Shown: in pieces, positions 11,205-23,200 of the stretch
Layout of the letters: the number at the start of each line of letters is the position of its first letter
How positions within the stretch are numbered: position 1 is the first letter of the stretch
NCBI GenBank assembly: GCA_019925095.2
Contig: CM034414.1
Span: 412,001 to 476,000, forward strand
Length of the DNA: 64,000 nucleotides
Reading direction: 5' to 3'
DNA from: Dendrolimus kikuchii
Lineage: Eukaryota > Arthropoda > Insecta > Lepidoptera > Lasiocampidae
Translations under genes and position numbers: made by a program
Notes under the pieces: model-generated
The model's database searches: none
What the model saw: only the letters and a program-made list of their open reading frames with translations
Told to the model about the DNA's origin: nothing

Positions 11205-11565
11205 AATGTCATTACATTAATACGTGAAGAAAAATCTTTGTACCCCTTTTTTACAAAAATTGCGGGGCCGGAGGAGTATGAAATTTTGCGCACCTCTAAT
11301 TTATATAGTGCAGAATGATAATATTTTTTTGAAAATTATTCATAAAACACATTAAAACGGTAAAAAAACATTACACACACTACCATGTATTTGACACACA
11401 CACGCATACTCTTTTGTTTATTGTTAAAGTCAAATTATCAGTGTAGCCTTGGCGAAATCTGTGATTATAGAAGTATAGTCTTTGACAACAGAACCTTAAT
11501 AATGTTCAAACTTATAATTTAAATTAATTATGGTCCAATTTCGACCACTGGGCGACCCCTAGTAT
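11205..11565. repeat. Dispersed repeat, copy 2 of 2560-3110
   Basis: Matches the 2560 copy through GGAGGAGTATGAAATTTTGC and the ACCATGTATTTGACACAC region. Confidence 0.6.
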
Positions 11566-11636
11566 AAAGAATTTGGAATTCCTAACCGAACGCCAATTTC
11601 ATTAAGGACCTATGATTATTTTCAAAATGCTTTTTG

Positions 11637-11874
11637 CCAGGTGGTAGGGCATTTGCTCGACTGGATGGCTACCACCCCTGGTCTAAAGTATGTCGCCATA
11701 ACAACCTTGAGTTGTATTCCGGCATTAGTGACCAGGTTCCAGTCTCCCTTAAGAGATCAGCAGCGCATTTGTAGCAACATTGGTCTTGCAAATGTCCATA
11801 GGTGATGGTAACCGCTTTCCATCAAGTGGGCCGTCTGCCTGTCTGATGATCTCCTGCAATAAAAAAAAAAAAAA
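11637..11874 (+). mobile_element. ~300-bp retroelement, 5'-truncated
   Basis: Starts at GCCAGGTGGTAGGGCATTTG and runs to CTCCTGCAATAAAAAAA. 5' truncation plus an A tail is the signature of LINE-machinery retroposition. Confidence 0.85.
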
Positions 11875-12129
11875 AATGCTCACAGAATTGACAATGTTTA
11901 ACAGAACAATAAATAAAAAACCATCAAAATTTTTAATAAAAAATTTAATAGAAATAATACAAAGATTTCAAATTTCGCTATTTATTACAATAATACGCTC
12001 TTTAAATAATTTACTCCTCCATCGCTTTCTTTCGATTTTATAGAAATTGCAATAAATAGCAACATTTTAGAAACAACATAAATTATATACATTCATTTAT
12101 CTCTTTTACACATTCCAATACTCTTCCAA

Positions 12130-12360
12130 ATTAATTTTCGTATTATGGAGGGTAGAGGTAAGAAGAATCATCTCATATAGGAAAATAGTTCAAGTGTCCA
12201 GTTGTAAGCTGTAAATAACAGTTCAAAAACCGTCCACAATGGCGCTGATGTCGACAAAGGGTATGGTATGAATGTAGCTGGAGTAGGCGAGTTAAAAAAC
12301 TTCATATCTTTGGCGACTAGAGTAGTTGGTGGCAGTGCACTGTTATAAAACGTCAACTAT
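12130..12360. repeat. Dispersed repeat related to 13060-13300
   Basis: Shares GGAGGGTAGAGGTAAGAAGA-type and CAATGGCGCTG-type phrases with the 13-kb copy, which is partly palindromic. Probable MITE relic. Confidence 0.4.
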
Positions 12361-12530
12361 TTACGTAGTACAAAGTCATTTACTAAATATAACCTCAAAG
12401 AACTGTTTTTATTTCGTAAATTTCCAGTAATTATGACATGATAATTATGACTTAAGAATGATATAGATAAATAGACAAATTGTAGTTTTTGTTTTGTGTT
12501 GTATAGTATTATTTAATTCCTTTTGAATGA

Positions 12531-12768
12531 CGGCCTCTGTGGTTGAGCGGGCTAAGCCTTTGCCGGCGTACCTCACTACAACGCAGAGGTTCCGGGTTCG
12601 ATTCCTGGTATAGTAAATTTCGGAAACGTATTTTCTCCGTTATTTACTATGGTCTGGGTGTCTGGGATCGGCCCCAGAGTAGTCCGTTGTATATTACCCA
12701 TAACACAAGCGTAACTTGCTTAATTTCAGGATATACAATGTGTGTGTTTGTCTGCCGATTATTATTAT
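12531..12768 (+). mobile_element. tRNA-derived SINE
   Basis: The head has a pol III A box (TGGTTGAGCGGG) and B box (GGTTCGATTCC) at tRNA-like spacing, followed by a body with TTTACTATGGTCTGGGTGTC and GCGTAACTTGCTTAATTT, ending near an ATT simple repeat. Other copies lie at 20928 (+), 45005 (-) and 4937 (-). Confidence 0.85.
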
Positions 12769-12769
12769 T

Positions 12770-12962
12770 ATTATTTTATTTTATATCTAATTTTCCAATA
12801 TTGCATCAAATTTATTATAATTTTCTTATAGTTGTATGAGACAAATGCGTAACAAGAATTATTTTTTTAGTGGAAACTTAGTTGATATATGTATTAAGTT
12901 ATATGTTTTATATTGTAAGAAATATAATTATTGTTTCCCAAATAAATTAAATAAATAAATAA
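12770..12962 (+). mobile_element. LINE 3' UTR copy (CCCAAATAAATTAAATAAAT end)
   Basis: TTTTCTTATAGTTGTATGAG through TTTCCCAAATAAATTAAATA matches 25238-25446. No coding part is left. Confidence 0.6.
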
Positions 12963-13059
12963 TACGCTTAGTGATTTTGTAATATTTAATTTTATAACAC
13001 TAAAACGCTATAATACTACTCGTAATAACTTTTGGCGCCTTTCTTTAGAATTCACCCTG

Positions 13060-13300
13060 ATGCGAAAGTGGCGCCACCCTAATTTAATGCATTTCGATGG
13101 ACACTTCTTCATATACAGAGATGATTCTTCTAACCTCTACTTTCCATAACGGGTATGGAGAGTAGAGATTAGAAGTACCATCTTAAAAGGAAGGGCGGAT
13201 AAAAAAGTGCCCAGCAGTATGCTGAAAATAGTTCAAATACAAACCACAATAGCGCTGGCATACGAAAAACTACGATACGACTTAAAAATGGTTAAGTGAC
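13060..13300. repeat. Palindromic dispersed repeat
   Basis: TTCTTCTAACCTCTACTTTC is followed by its imperfect inverse around 13150-13185, forming a hairpin of about 60 bp. It is partly shared with 12130-12360. Confidence 0.45.
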
Positions 13301-13453
13301 ATAGAATTAATAAAATGCCAGTATATCAATTTTAATTAGTGCAAAATAATTTATTAAACATAATGCAGTATGAAAGTGTAGAGTGATTGTAGTCCAGGAT
13401 CCACCGTCCATTTTTGCTATTGATTAGTACCAAGCTAAATTTCCGTGACAAAA

Positions 13454-13680
13454 CTTTTTTATTGCAGGAGTTCAGCAGACAGGCAGACGGCCCACATGAT
13501 GGAAAGCGGTTACCATCGCCTATGGACATTTGCAACACCAAAGTTACTACTGGTCACTAATGCCGGAACACAACTCAAGGTTGTTATGGCGGCATACTGT
13601 AGACCAGGGGTGGTAGCCATTTACGACAGGCCGCCCCTACGCAGGAAATTCTATTCTTTCTCCGTTCCTGCACGGATAAT
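13454..13680 (-). mobile_element. ~300-bp retroelement with internal deletions
   Basis: Both ends are present (T run with ATTGCAGGAGTTCAGCAGAC, and CCTGCACGGATAA), but the middle lacks the CTGCTGCTCTCTTAAGGGAG segment and part of the head. Confidence 0.85.
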
Positions 13681-14059
13681 AAAATATGTCGATTTGACCA
13701 TTCTCAAAAATGTAATACTAACTTTTTTTTTTGTTTAATAATAATAAAATTATTCGAAAAACTATTTGTCCTACAAAATGTATGGTTACTGAAGTAAGGA
13801 AAATTATCTAGATATATTGCAGTATAAATTTTTAGTACGTCATGTCATTATTATAATGATAATAATATTTATCTTTCCTTTTATAATGTCTTACTGAGTA
13901 TGCACTGTTTATTACAACTCCATTAATTCTTAGAAAAGTAATTGTGTAACACATTTCTGTATAAAATTTATTTGATTTGAGCTAGATCAATAACAGTCCT
14001 TAGCTAGACGTGTTGCTGGGGAGTTTGTTGCCGCTTCTTCTGCTTAACAGCAATAACAC

Positions 14060-14335
14060 GTTTTTTTTGTTAGTTTATGGCTTGGCAACTAGGCCTTTAA
14101 GCCAGGTGAAGTTGTATTGTAGGCTACAATCCACACCATTCAACGGAGTTCTTGTGACAACTCAAAAGGCCACATTTGTCTATACAGTTCAAATTTCTCA
14201 CAAAACACATAATTACTACTCAAAAAACTATCAATATCCTACAACTATTGTTCATTTTAGAGTAATTTTACACATTTTTAGAAAATAAAACTGCACAGCA
14301 CAACGTCTCCTTTCAGTTCCCGCCAAAAACTCCCA
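14060..14335. repeat. Dispersed repeat, second copy at 37022-37306
   Basis: Both copies start at TTTATGGCTTGGCAACTAGG-like text and end AACGTCTCCTTTCAGTTCCC plus GCC. Copies are highly similar over about 270 bp in the same orientation. Family unknown. Confidence 0.65.
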
Positions 14336-14339
14336 ATAA

Positions 14340-15078
14340 CACGTTGCGAAGCGGTGTATATAGATTAAGAAGTAAAATTAAATTTTGACTTATATGTATG
14401 ACCTTCATAAAGTATTCTCCAGTGGAACTTATTTTGAATGAAAACATTTGATTATACTCCTTACCTCTACTCTTCATGTAAAAGGGGCTCCAATGCCAAG
14501 CGTCAAGTCTACGTCATTGTCAATCGTTTTTGGGTTTTTTTGGAGTTTACTTCTTAAAAATGGATTTTCATTTAAGGCGCCCAGAAATTTTATGAAGAGT
14601 AAAATAGTATTATTTTACTTAACCCTTTAGCTCACTATTAGCACATATGTGTCCGCGATGAGAGTGCAGATCGCGTTTGTGCACGTGATCGTCAATTGTG
14701 TTGTTGTCTCACTCTGTTCATATAGGAGTTGTATGATTTGTATGAAACGGGTATATTATCTTGGTGTATTACGAGATGGTGATAGTGTTAGTCTTGCGGC
14801 TTTTTGGTATATCGACAATTGTCTTAAGGGTTAAGCGTGTTTCAAACGCGTTAATTTTTTCTTTCAAACCACCCCAGTATTATATAGTCAAAGGTCTGGC
14901 AGCACGAACGCGATTAGTTGTTTACATATTGCTCTCATGTTCAATTTGTTGGAGGGAGCTTGTAGATTAGACAGCCACTCGCAATATTTTATTATGATGA
15001 AATGTTGCAATATCCAGCAACTACTACTTTGGTTATTTTTGGAGTTTATTTACTCCTAAAGAATTGATTTTCATATAA
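14340..15078. other. No gene seen
   Basis: AT-rich. Frames at 14448-14970 are short and show no domain; I can support no feature. Confidence 0.4.
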
Positions 15079-15415
15079 GGGGGCCATCAACAAATTACGT
15101 CACACGAATTTCATGATATGTGAGGATGGATCAAGGATATGGGAGGGGTCCTAGTGTGACATCGCATATTTTGCAATTTTACATCAGGAAATTAATTTTA
15201 TATCCATTTAAATTATTTTTTAATTATTTAAACACTACGCTCATACAGTTAGATTTGAAAGCTTTTGAGTATTTTTTTGTTAATAATTCAATACTTCGTG
15301 TTTTAAAGCTAATATATATTAGATTTTGAAATGTAACGAAATTTAGTACCCCTTGTCACACCTCGTTACCCCCCCCCCCTTCCCCACCTGTGACGTAATT
15401 TATGGATGGCCCCTA
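15079..15415. mobile_element. MITE with GGGCCATC...GATGGCCC ends
   Basis: GGCCATCAACAAATTACGTC at the left and GACGTAATTTATGGATGGCC at the right form imperfect terminal inverted repeats. A related element with GGACCATCCACAAACTACGT at its left end lies at 24913-25480. Confidence 0.7.
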
Positions 15416-15759
15416 TTCGGCCGCGCACTTGCTGATGCTTTTTAATGTTCAAGAAGCGAGGGCCGGTCGTGCGTCGGAACCGACACAAAAGTTCTTTTTT
15501 ACTTAATAAATCTGCCGACAAGCTGACAACGGTCCACTCTGGGGCTGATACCAGGCCATCTGTACTAACATTGCATATGCGAAAGTAACTCCGTCTGTAA
15601 CACTAGATACATCATGTCCGTGGGTCCGGGAATGGGGATTCATTTCCAAAAAAAAAATCGAGTTTAGTATAAAACTTTGTCGGGTATAAATCGCGTTTAT
15701 GGCAAGAACTTTTTGGATCAGTATTATGAGTATCTTGAGGAAAAAATATTACTTTACAT

Positions 15760-15935
15760 AATAAAATTTAGAACCTGATTGCAGCGCCACCTACCGGGTC
15801 CAAATGTACGCTACCCTATCTTTCAAGTCGGATCAAACTGCACACGGTGTGCAAATTTGATTAAAATCGGTCAAGTAGTTTAGGAGTCCGTCGTGCACAA
15901 ACAACGTGACACGTAATTTATATATATTAAGATTT
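15760..15935. repeat. Dispersed repeat of the 'GCCACCTACCGG' type
   Basis: GCAGCGCCACCTACCGGGTC and TTGATTAAAATCGGTCAAGT parallel the copy at 18960-19232. Widespread in Lepidoptera; transposon class not certain. Confidence 0.5.
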
Positions 15936-16576
15936 ACAGCAAATATGAATTCAAATATCTTTATTAAAAAAAAAATCAATCTAAAAGAAATAAACAATAA
16001 ATAAGTCAAGTGCGTGTCAAGTTTTTGACAAAAAATAACTACTATTACCAACGATCCACTGTTAGTGACTTTTCACTTTTAATTCGCCGATAAATAAAAA
16101 TTGTTTACATTTAAAGAAAACTCCATTTGTCTATACAACCACACATTTGCGACCCTGATCTAAAGGAACAGGAGAAACTATAAAATCTTTTAATATAATA
16201 CTATTTAAAGGAAGACATTAAATATATTACACCCTTTCCAAGCGTTTACTTCACTTTTGACAGCTCGATGACAGATCAATTAGTAATGTCATAATACGTC
16301 ACCGACGCCATTTAATTTTAATAATATATTACAATAGTTAAAATCGACTTCATTTATTATTGTTATTTATTTTTGTATTTAATCTTATTTTTAAGTTAGT
16401 TTAGGTTTTTCCGTATCTGTTCAATTTCTACTCTATTTGTATTAGCATATGCAAATATAGCAGATCATTGTAAGTTATAGGAGTTAAATATGTAGATAAC
16501 TTAATTTATAAATAAGTAATATTGTCAATACACACAGAGAGGACATTTGAAGCACTTTTTTTATTTTATTACAAGC

Positions 16577-18380
16577 TTTTATTTAACTTGCAATGGATGT
16601 ATTTATGTATGTATGTAAGTTCGGGTGGAATCTTGCGAGTTAAATTTGACCAGCTTCCCGGTCTCCGATTGAGCTGAAATTTTGCACGCATATGTATATC
16701 GCGTGACAATGCAATAATATGGTACTATGGAGCTGATCTGATGATGGAGTCGGAAGGTGGCCTTAGGAACTCCTGTACTAAACAAGATAGACCCGTCGTG
16801 TTCGGGCTCATTTTACTAATATGGTACAATGGAGCTGACCTGATGATGGAGTCGAAAGGTGGCCTTAGGAACTCCTGTACTAAACAAGATAGACCCGTCG
16901 TGTTTGGGCTCGTTTCACTAATATGGTACCATGGAGCTGACCTGATGATGGAGTCGAAAGGTGGCCTTAGGAACTCCTGTACTAAACAAGATAGACCCGT
17001 CGTGTTTGGGCTCGTTTCACTAATATGGTACAATGGAGCTGACCTGATGATGGAGTCGAAAGGTGGCCTTAGGAACTCCTGTACTAAACAAGGTAGACCC
17101 GTCGTGTTTGGGCTTGTTTTACTAATATGGTACAATGGAGCTGACCTGATGATGGAGTCGAAAGGTGGCCTTAGGAACTCCTGTACTAAACAAGATAGAC
17201 CCGTCGTGTTTGGGCTCGTTTCACTAATATGGTACAATGGAGCTGACCTGATGATGGAGTCGAAAGGTGGCCTTAGGAACTCCTGTACTAAACAAGGTAG
17301 ACCCGTCGTGTTTGGGCTTGTTTTACTAATATGGTACCATGGAGCTGACCTGATGATGGAGTCGGAAGGTGGCCATAGGAACTCCTGTGCTAAACAAGGT
17401 AGACCCGTCGTGTTTGGGCTCGTTTTACTAATATGGTACCATGGAGCTGACCTGATGATGGAGTCGGAAGGTGGCCATAGGAACTCCTGTACTAAACAAG
17501 GTAGACCCGTCGTGTTTGGGCTTGTTTTACTAATATGGTACCATGGAGCTGATCTGATGATGGAGTCGGAAGGTGGCCATAGGAACTCCTGTACTAAACA
17601 AGATAGACCCGTCGTGTTTGGGCTCGTTTCACTAATATGGTACCGTGAAGCTGATCTGATGATGGAGTCGGAAGGTGGCCATAGGAACTCCTGTACTAAA
17701 CAAGATAGACCCGTCGTGTTCGGGCTCGTTTTACTAATATGGCACCATGGAGCTGATCTGATGATGGAGTCGGAAGGTGGCCATAGGAACTCCTGTACTA
17801 AACAAGATAGACCCGTCGTGTTCGGGCTCGTTTTACTAATATGGCACCATGGAGCTGATCTGATGATGGAGTCGGAAGGTGGCCATAGGAACTCCTGTAC
17901 TAAACAAGATAGACCCGTCGTGTTTGGGCTCGTTTCACTAATATGGTACCGTGAAGCTGATCTGATGATGGAGTCGGAAGGTGGCCATAGGAACTCCTGT
18001 ACTAAACAAGGTAGACCCGTCGTGTTTGGGCTTGTTTTACTAATATGGTACCATGGAGCTGATCTGATGATGGAGTCGGAAGGTGGCCATAGGAACTCCT
18101 GTACTAAACAAGATAGACCCGTCGTGTTTGGGCTCGTTTCACTAATATGGTACCGTGAAGCTGATCTGATGATGGAGTCGGAAGGTGGCCATAGGAACTC
18201 CTGTACTAAACAAGATAGACCCGTCGTGTTCGGGCTCGTTTTACTAATATGGCACCATGGAGCTGATCTGATGATGGAGTCGGAAGGTGGCCATAGGAAC
18301 TCCTGTACTAAACAAGATAGACCCGTCGTGTTTGGGCTCGTTTCACTTGTCTTGGCTAGCACTCTGCTGCTACATTATAT
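16577..18380. repeat. 102-bp minisatellite, 16 units, within a dispersed element
   Basis: Fifteen full units and a partial sixteenth of 102 bp (about 16737-18350), each with GATGATGGAGTCG, AACTCCTGTACTAAACAAG and GACCCGTCGTGTT. Since 102 is divisible by 3 the array is open on both strands (16741-18426 plus, 16725-18362 minus) as 34-residue repeats. Units differ at a few diagnostic sites (CCTTAGG/CCATAGG, AAGATAG/AAGGTAG, TTTCACT/TTTTACT), giving two blocks and short higher-order repeats. The flanks (16577-16735 and 18350-18380) match a single-unit copy at 42000-42290. Confidence 0.93.
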
Positions 18381-18501
18381 GCATGATCTCAAAACCTTGT
18401 ATTCAAAAACCTTATTTTCTTTATAATTTACACTTAGTTTTTGATTTGCTAGATCTTTCCTTTTGAATTTAGATCATATTAACCTTCTTTATCTTTGTAC
18501 T

Positions 18502-18745
18502 AGCTGTGCCCGCGACGTCGTTCGCGTGGAATTTGTTTTCAAGGCCCGCCGATTTTGAAACATTCTTCATTGGTGCTCCGCTCCTATTGGTCTTAGCGTG
18601 ATGATATATAGCCTATAGCCTTCCTCAATAAATGGGCTGTTTAAAACTGAAAGAATTTTTCAAATCAGACCAGTAGTTCTTGAGATTAGCGCGTTCAAAC
18701 AAACAAACTCTTCAGCTTTATATGTTAGTATAAGATATAAGATAA
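18502..18745. repeat. Dispersed repeat (GCCTATAGCCTTCCTCAATAA type)
   Basis: Shares GATATATAGCCTATAGCCTT, TCAAATCAGACCAGTAGTTC and AACAAACTCTTCAGCTTTAT with the inverted pair at 35285-35700. Family not certain. Confidence 0.55.
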
Positions 18746-18959
18746 GAACTATTCAGCAGCTATTTATTTATGTGCCACAATGTGGTAAAATGTAATAGGG
18801 AAGGTGCTGAGGCCAAATATACAAGGTTATTCTTAGTTTCTGTCTTTTCTCTTTCTTTCTTTCTTATCACTAACATATTTATGCTGTACTACGTATAAAA
18901 TTTTTGTTACGCTACCTGTTTTTTTTTTTACTGAAAATAAATTTCATTATTATTATTAT

Positions 18960-19232
18960 TAACTAGCTGACCCGGCGAACTTCGCACCGCCATATTTTCT
19001 GAATTCCTAAAAGACGTTGTTCCATGACACAAAAACAAAATCTGTCCAGGTGATTAGGGGGATTCTAGAACCCGATCTCAGTGCCACCTACCGGTTCCGA
19101 TTGTGAATCTAAACCATCCGGGGACCTATTCAAACGCACAAAACAAATTTCATCAAAATCGGTCGAGTCGTACTCAAGTTATGCGCGTACATATCTACGA
19201 TTCATTTTTATATACATATATAGATAATTAAT
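18960..19232. repeat. Dispersed repeat (CTAGCTGACCCGGCGAACTT type)
   Basis: Typical lepidopteran repeat beginning AACTAGCTGACCCGGCGAAC, with CCACCTACCGGTTCC and AAAATCGGTCGAGTCGT. Related to 15760-15935. Confidence 0.55.
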
Positions 19233-19721
19233 TTAAGTTTTAATAATTAGCTAAAAATATTATATCGTGTAATAAGTATGTATGTATACCCACATTTCAA
19301 TGAACATAATTTGCATATAATAAGCCATTTTTCTAATGAAGTAAAAAAAGGACATTTTTAATTTCAAATAGATTACTTTCGCTATATTTACACAGTGTCG
19401 ACGGTTTAAAAGTTTAAAAGTACGACAATTGCGTCATTTGTTTCACGTGGGCTCTCCTGCCAAGAAATATGCAACTTGATAGACGTGCAAAAGTCAAAAG
19501 TAAAATAAACGCATGGAAACAGACTAACAACATAATTCAAATATTATGCAGGACAAAAAGTATCATATGCTAACTATAAAATTCGATTTTGTATCCATTA
19601 AGAACACAAATGTTTCCAAATTAAAAAGTTAAGTCGAAGGATTTTCACTCAAAACGGTTTATATTAATGCAGTATTATTATTTTATTAAAGATCTTTATT
19701 AACTGCCGATGCAGGAATCTG

Positions 19722-19935
19722 TGAGTGAGCGAGAGTGAAGACGAGTGACTGATTCAAAGGATAAACGAGTGAGTGAGTGAGTCAAAGGAAAAGCGAGTGA
19801 GTGTGTGAGTGAGTGAGTCAATGAATGAGTGAGTGAGTGAGTGATCAATGAATGAATGAGTGAGTGAGTGAGTGATCAATGAATGAGTGAGTGAGAAAGT
19901 GAGTTAAAGGGTCGAAAGAGTGAGTCAAAGTGTAA
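19722..19935. repeat. GAGT-rich simple repeat
   Basis: Long run of GAGT/GAGTCAAT/GAATGAGT variants starting at GTGAGTGAGCGAGAGTG. Lies just downstream of the ERGIC-53 3' end. Confidence 0.85.
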
Positions 19936-19967
19936 TTGCAGTGAGTCAATGTTAATGTTTACACCGA

Positions 19968-19973
19968 TTTATT
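19968..19973 (-). terminator. Candidate polyadenylation signal of ERGIC-53
   Basis: AATAAA on the minus strand about 260 bp beyond the stop codon. It is the nearest canonical hexamer I noticed; transcript data would be needed to confirm its use. Confidence 0.35.
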
Positions 19974-20234
19974 GCGGTTTTAATTATTAATAACGATTTT
20001 TTGTTTTAGTATTCTTAGATGGATGACATAATCGACTCAGTAAGTCAAAGATTGGCATAAAATGATTTAATAATTTGACATATTCTTTCAATTGGGCGCA
20101 TAGTTTAGGATTTTTTTAATTAAATGCTCTTATAGTTTTTCCTTGTTCCTAAACATTAAAATATACAACCATAATCGTCTTATTCAATTAAGACTCCATC
20201 ATTCAATGTCAACTTCTCTTGTCAAAAGTCTTGT

Positions 20235-20271
20235 TTAGAAGAATTTCTTCGCTTGAGCTTCTTTCCTTTCT
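20235..20271 (-). CDS. ERGIC53: ERGIC-53 exon 12 (cytosolic tail, KKFF, stop)
   Basis: After acceptor TTTTCAG the frame reads KERKEAQAKKFF and TAA at 20237-20235. KK is the COPI retrieval signal and FF the COPII export signal of ERGIC-53, so this tiny exon identifies the gene. Confidence 0.96.
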
Positions 20272-23200
20272 CTGAAAATAAAAATTACCATCAAAACATC
20301 GTTTTATTTATTATATTGCCCGCAACTTCGTCCACGTTGGACATGTAACAAACAATATATAAACTGAAACAAAAATGTTATGACAAAAAAAATATTTTTT
20401 TTCTACCTGGCCACTTTCAACCGCCGCCAAGAAAATTACCAGGATATAAAATACAGCAGATTTTAAGCCAAGAAATTTACTATCGACCAACGAAAGCCGA
20501 ATTGAAATCTGCCCAGCAGTTTTTACTTGAATGCCGAACATACAGACCAACACAAAAAATCTAAAAATAAAAGGCTTACTTTTACAATTTCATTACATTA
20601 TAATAATTAGTGGTACAAATTACGATATTAATTAACCATAATTATCTCAACACATATTGGCTAGAAATAATTTAAATATTAAAATTGTTAACATTTTTTA
20701 ATTGATGGATATACGGCTAGAAGCTTATATGAGTCTGATTCGTTTACATGCTACTTACTCATTAATATTACTTTTTTAACTCATTTTAATAATAAACCCA
20801 CTTCATTAACAAGCCAATTTATTAATAAATCAACTTCATCAATAAACCCATTTCATTAAAAACCCGCTTAATTAATAAACACATTTGTTCAAACTTCTTG
20901 GATACTAGTTACTTGTAATTTAGAAATGACGCCCTCTGTGGTTGCTGTCTTTACCGGCTTACTTTACTGCGACGCAGAGGTTCCGGGTTCGAGTCTTGGT
21001 ATGGTGAATTTCGGAAAAGAAGTTTCTCCGTTCTTTACTATGGTCTGGGTGTCTGAAATCGGCTTCAGAGTAGTCCTTTATATATTACTTATAACACAAG
21101 CGTAACTTGCTTAATTTGGGGATATACAATATGTATAATAAGAAAAAGAAATACTTTTTGTTTGTTTTACTTATGTCAAAAATATATACATTTATATATA
21201 TCTCAGTCTTTCATAATGTTTAAATGTTATTCTTTATTATAAACAAAAATGTTACATATTAAAGTACAAAATGTGTGTTTGTGTGCGTACATATTAGCAT
21301 TAGATATGTAGTCAAATTATTTCCTTTTTTAATATAATTAAACATTTTATAAACTTTCATACACATTCCATTAATAAACCCACTTCATTAATAATAATAT
21401 CAAAATTGATACATAAAATGCACTCACTTGTACATAGCGTAGAGGAACATGACAGCGAGCTGGCCGGCGACCACCATAAGTAGGCCCGTGAAGGAAACAC
21501 ACGACGCCTCGGGACACGGTGTCTGATTCACTATTTGCGGACTCGTCGATAGCCTATTAACGAGACGGGTATAAGTGGGTTTCACACTACGTTAATATCG
21601 TCTTGTTGGTTTTCTCATTGCGGACTCGTCGATAGCCTATTAACGAGACGGGTATAAGTGGGTTTCACACTACGTTAATATCGTCTTGTTGGTTTTCTCA
21701 TTGCGGACTCGTCGATAGCCTATTAACGAGACGGGTATAAGTGGGTTTCACACTACGTTAATATCGTCTTGTTGTTTTTTTTTGTTACGGACTCGCCGAT
21801 AACTTATTAACAAGACGAGCGTTTGAGTTATGGGAACAGGCGGGTTTTACACTACGTTGATATGGTCTTGTTGTTTTTCTTATTACGGACTCGCCAATAA
21901 CTTATTAACAAGACGGGCATTTAAGTTAGTAGAAATTAAATATATATATATATATATATTTATATTACACAAGGGACAAAATTGTGAATAAAAGAAAACT
22001 AGTTGATTGTAAAAGGCTGAAATTTGGAATACCCTTCTATTTAGGTACACTTGCATACTGGTAAGACTTTCTACATTGTAACATTTCAAATATTTTAGTA
22101 AACAACAAAAAATGGCAATTTTGCGTATACGCCCATTTGTTATGAAGCCCTCGGTATACTTTCCGTGCAAAAGCGACCGACAGACAGACAGTTACTTTCG
22201 CATTTATAATATTATTAGGGATTAGTAAATAACTAACCACAAGATTATAATAGTACAATAATAGGTAGAACAACTTGGAACAAATGTTATTAACATTAGC
22301 AACTTTAGAACGCTACTAGGACACGTGCACCGGACCAAAGTCAAAGTTGGACTGCTGTTCATCGCTCCACCCGCTCGCGTTTATAACCGAATGAGTCCAG
22401 TAATAATCACAACTACCCGCAATTAGTATCAAAACAGTACAACAATCTATCCTATAACAAGAGTACAATCGTTTATCATGTTAATGCTACGTGATATTCA
22501 TAGACAACTCAAAACTGAGTGGTCTATGTAATGTCAAACGTGTGTGATTTAAAAATTGTCTGATCATAAATTTATAGAACTCTTGCTTATCAGTTTTTAT
22601 TAAAATAAACTCTGAAACAGTGCAAAGTATTTCAATGAAAACTTTTCAGATCAAATAAGCAATTTTGTCTGAAATATTGTAATGTTAAATCGATACCTCT
22701 GGGCTCAAAGGGCGTAAGCACCAAAACTCGATTTTTCAGGAGAGCCGAAAAACAAAATATAAAATATTATTTCGGACATAATTTTTTTGATTCTTGGCCC
22801 TAAGTCATCATCATCATCATCCGAGCGTTAAATCCCGGTTGCGTTCGGAGCGTTCACTCCGACGCCCAGGGTCCGCTTTCCTACTTTTTCTACTCCACTT
22901 CGAGCGGTCTTCGGCATCCCCCGTTTTGAGACCATTGGCACGCATGTCATCCTTCACAACGTCAAGCCAACATTTCTTGGGCCTTCCCCTTCGACCGGGA
23001 CCTGGCGGAGGCGGCATGGCTGGACATTTGTTCCCCACATGATTAGCCGGTCTCCGTAAAACGTGGCCGTACCAGCGTAAGCGACACTCTTGCAGTTTGT
23101 CTGCTATGTCACGGACACGAAGACTGCCGCGGATGCGGGAGTTCCTGACCCGGTCTTTCCGCGTCACTCCACACATCCATCATTCTTGGCCCTAAGTAAA

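Noticed and set aside
16725..18426. 545- and 561-residue repeat proteins on opposite strands
   Set aside because: Both frames exist only because the repeat unit is 102 bp long; no codon bias, start context, splice signals or known domain. Annotated as a minisatellite.
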